Positions 41,222 to 42,428 of a stretch of 42,428 nt of DNA are shown piece after piece. Within the stretch, counting starts at the first letter, position 1, and each line of letters starts with the position of its first letter. The notes below the pieces were generated by a model that saw nothing but the letters and a program-made list of their open reading frames with translations, had not been told where the DNA came from and did not search any database. This DNA is from Solitalea agri. GTDB taxonomy: Bacteria > Bacteroidota > Bacteroidia > Sphingobacteriales > Sphingobacteriaceae. The DNA lies in assembly GCF_023914155.1 (NCBI RefSeq), contig NZ_JAMWYS010000057.1, forward strand, positions 1 to 42,428. Direction: 5' to 3'. Both the position numbers and the translations under genes were made by a program.

Positions 41222-42274
41222 ATGAGCGATCTTTTTGAAAATACAGAGCGAACTGAATTATCGCAAATGGGGGAATTTGGTTTGATAGACCATTTGACAC
41301 AAAATGTAAAACTATATAATTCGTCAACCTTAAAAGGCATTGGCGATGATGCGGCGGTAGTAAGCCATGGCGATAAGAAAACGCTTATTTCAACCGACTT
41401 GCTGATTGAAGGAATTCATTTCGATTTAATGTATGTTCCTTTAAAGCATTTGGGATATAAGGCCATCATGGTAAACCTTTCAGATATCTGCGCAATGAAC
41501 GGCTCTCCTACCCAGGTAACCGTTTCAATTGCTGCTTCAAGCCGATTTTCGTTAGAGGCCCTGGAGGATTTATATGCTGGAATGTTGCTGGCTTGTGATA
41601 AGTGGAAGGTGGATTTGATTGGCGGCGATACCAGTTCTTCACAAAAAGGACTGATCATTAGCATCACTGTTTTGGGTGAAGCAAATGAAAAAGATATCGT
41701 TTATCGCAGCGGAGCAAAGAAAGGTGATTTGATTTGTGTTTCCGGCGATTTAGGCGGAGCATATATGGGACTGCAAATGTTGGAGCGTGAAAAAGCTGTT
41801 TTCTTGCAAACACCAAACATCCAACCGCAACTGGAAGGAAAAGATTACATCTTGGAACGACAGCTTAAACCGGATGCGCGAATGGATATTGTTGAGATGC
41901 TGAAGGCTTTAAGCATTACACCTTCTGCCATGATTGATATTTCTGACGGACTGGCTTCGGAACTACTTCATATTTCAAAACAATCGAAAGTGGGTGTGAA
42001 GCTGTATGAAGAGAAAATCCCGATTGATCCTTTAACCTATGATACCGCCCGCGAATTCAACCTCGACCCTACTGTTTGTGCTTTGAGCGGAGGAGAGGAT
42101 TACGAGTTATTGTTTACTATACCGCAATCGGATTACGATAAGATAAAAGGTCAACCCGATATTTCTATTATTGGTCATATTACCGATGAAAGCGAGGGCA
42201 ATTATATTGTCAGCAAATCAGGCAATGTTTACGAGATCACTGCCCAGGGCTGGAACGCGTTTAAGCAAGCGTAA
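41222..42274 (+). CDS. thiL: Thiamine-monophosphate kinase
   Basis: 350 residues. 'LKGIGDDAAVV' (about residues 38-48), 'LISTDLLIEGIHFDLMY' (about residues 55-71) and 'DLIGGDTSSSQKGLIISITV' are ThiL/PurM-like ATP-binding signatures, and 'SAMIDISDGLASELLHI' and 'ALSGGEDYELLFTIP' are the later conserved blocks. It phosphorylates thiamine monophosphate to the active diphosphate using ATP. The ATG is preceded by a run of AT-rich DNA without a TPP riboswitch. It follows the L,D-transpeptidase gene. Confidence 0.97.
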   Translation: MSDLFENTERTELSQMGEFGLIDHLTQNVKLYNSSTLKGIGDDAAVVSHGDKKTLISTDLLIEGIHFDLMYVPLKHLGYKAIMVNLSDICAMNGSPTQVTVSIAASSRFSLEALEDLYAGMLLACDKWKVDLIGGDTSSSQKGLIISITVLGEANEKDIVYRSGAKKGDLICVSGDLGGAYMGLQMLEREKAVFLQTPNIQPQLEGKDYILERQLKPDARMDIVEMLKALSITPSAMIDISDGLASELLHISKQSKVGVKLYEEKIPIDPLTYDTAREFNLDPTVCALSGGEDYELLFTIPQSDYDKIKGQPDISIIGHITDESEGNYIVSKSGNVYEITAQGWNAFKQA

Positions 42275-42327
42275 GCGAATAAATCTTTAAATAACGGCTG
42301 TCCAAAAAGTCTTGACCTTGTCATCCT

Positions 42328-42371
42328 GAGCGCAGTCGAAGCGTTTTAACAACTAGCCTTCGACTCCGCTC
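42328..42371. repeat. Inverted-repeat element (GAGCGCAGTCGAAG)
   Basis: gagcgcagtcgaag (42328-42341) and cttcgactccgctc (42358-42371) pair at 13 of 14 positions. The preceding 'tgtcatcctga' matches a repeat I recall as common between genes in Bacteroidetes. It forms a hairpin 3' of thiL, near the window end. Confidence 0.6.
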
Positions 42372-42428
42372 CTTTAGATTTGTTATTGTTAGATTTAAAA
42401 TGAGAAAGGAAGCAAAAGTACACTAAGA

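Noticed and set aside
1-42428. CRISPR arrays, rRNA genes or transposase genes
   Set aside because: I saw no regular spacer repeats, rRNA sequence or transposase motifs anywhere in the window.

Overview
The window looks like chromosomal DNA from a Bacteroidetes bacterium, most likely a Sphingobacteriales-type genus (Pedobacter or Solitalea-like; the genus is a guess). The reasons are the low GC content, the weak Shine-Dalgarno sites, repeated promoter -7 boxes of the form TAnnTTTG, and gene families that are typical of or restricted to this phylum (DUF4175 coiled-coil protein, Ig-like lipoprotein, SMUG2/DUF4918 glycosylase, tricorn-like S41 peptidase, bacillithiol-type YpdA).

Left part (1-17.3 kb): mostly housekeeping and accessory metabolism. 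It holds a secreted tricorn-like protease, YpdA, a DUF1800/DUF1501 pair, a secreted TPR protein with an HExxH peptidase signature, RbfA, an S4 RNA-binding protein, and a lipid-linked group on the minus strand (acyl desaturase, Rid protein, FAD amine oxidoreductase, DUF1365). A 53-residue membrane protein sits inside that group on the opposite strand. A GapN-like aldehyde dehydrogenase follows.

17.3-19.4 kb: a decayed integrative element in the 3' end of tRNA-Pro(GGG). A 59-bp direct repeat (one mismatch) flanks about 1.9 kb that contains a Fic AMP-transferase gene with its own promoter and operator-like boxes, plus a broken tyrosine-recombinase gene next to the intact tRNA. The displaced tRNA end still sits next to what looks like the original tRNA terminator.

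19.4-26.2 kb: CvfB, a large DUF4175 protein followed 4 bp later by an anti-sigma-type ATPase, YbeY, and a pirin-nitroreductase operon.

26.2-29.1 kb: about 2.96 kb with no credible gene and very low GC (18-27% in three 60-base samples), leading into mnmG (gidA). Two perfect parS palindromes lie just upstream of mnmG and a third, one-mismatch site lies in the nitroreductase gene. Genes on the two sides of the gap point away from it. I read this as the likely replication-origin region, although I could not find a convincing DnaA-box cluster by eye.

Right part (29.1-42.4 kb): mnmG, an Ig-like lipoprotein, a gamma-carbonic-anhydrase-like protein with nadB, the divergent nadA (NAD synthesis), a small lipoprotein, an HD phosphohydrolase, an SDR overlapping a SMUG2-type uracil-DNA glycosylase, a dicarboxylate symporter with an L,D-transpeptidase, and thiL. 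The window ends in an inverted-repeat element.
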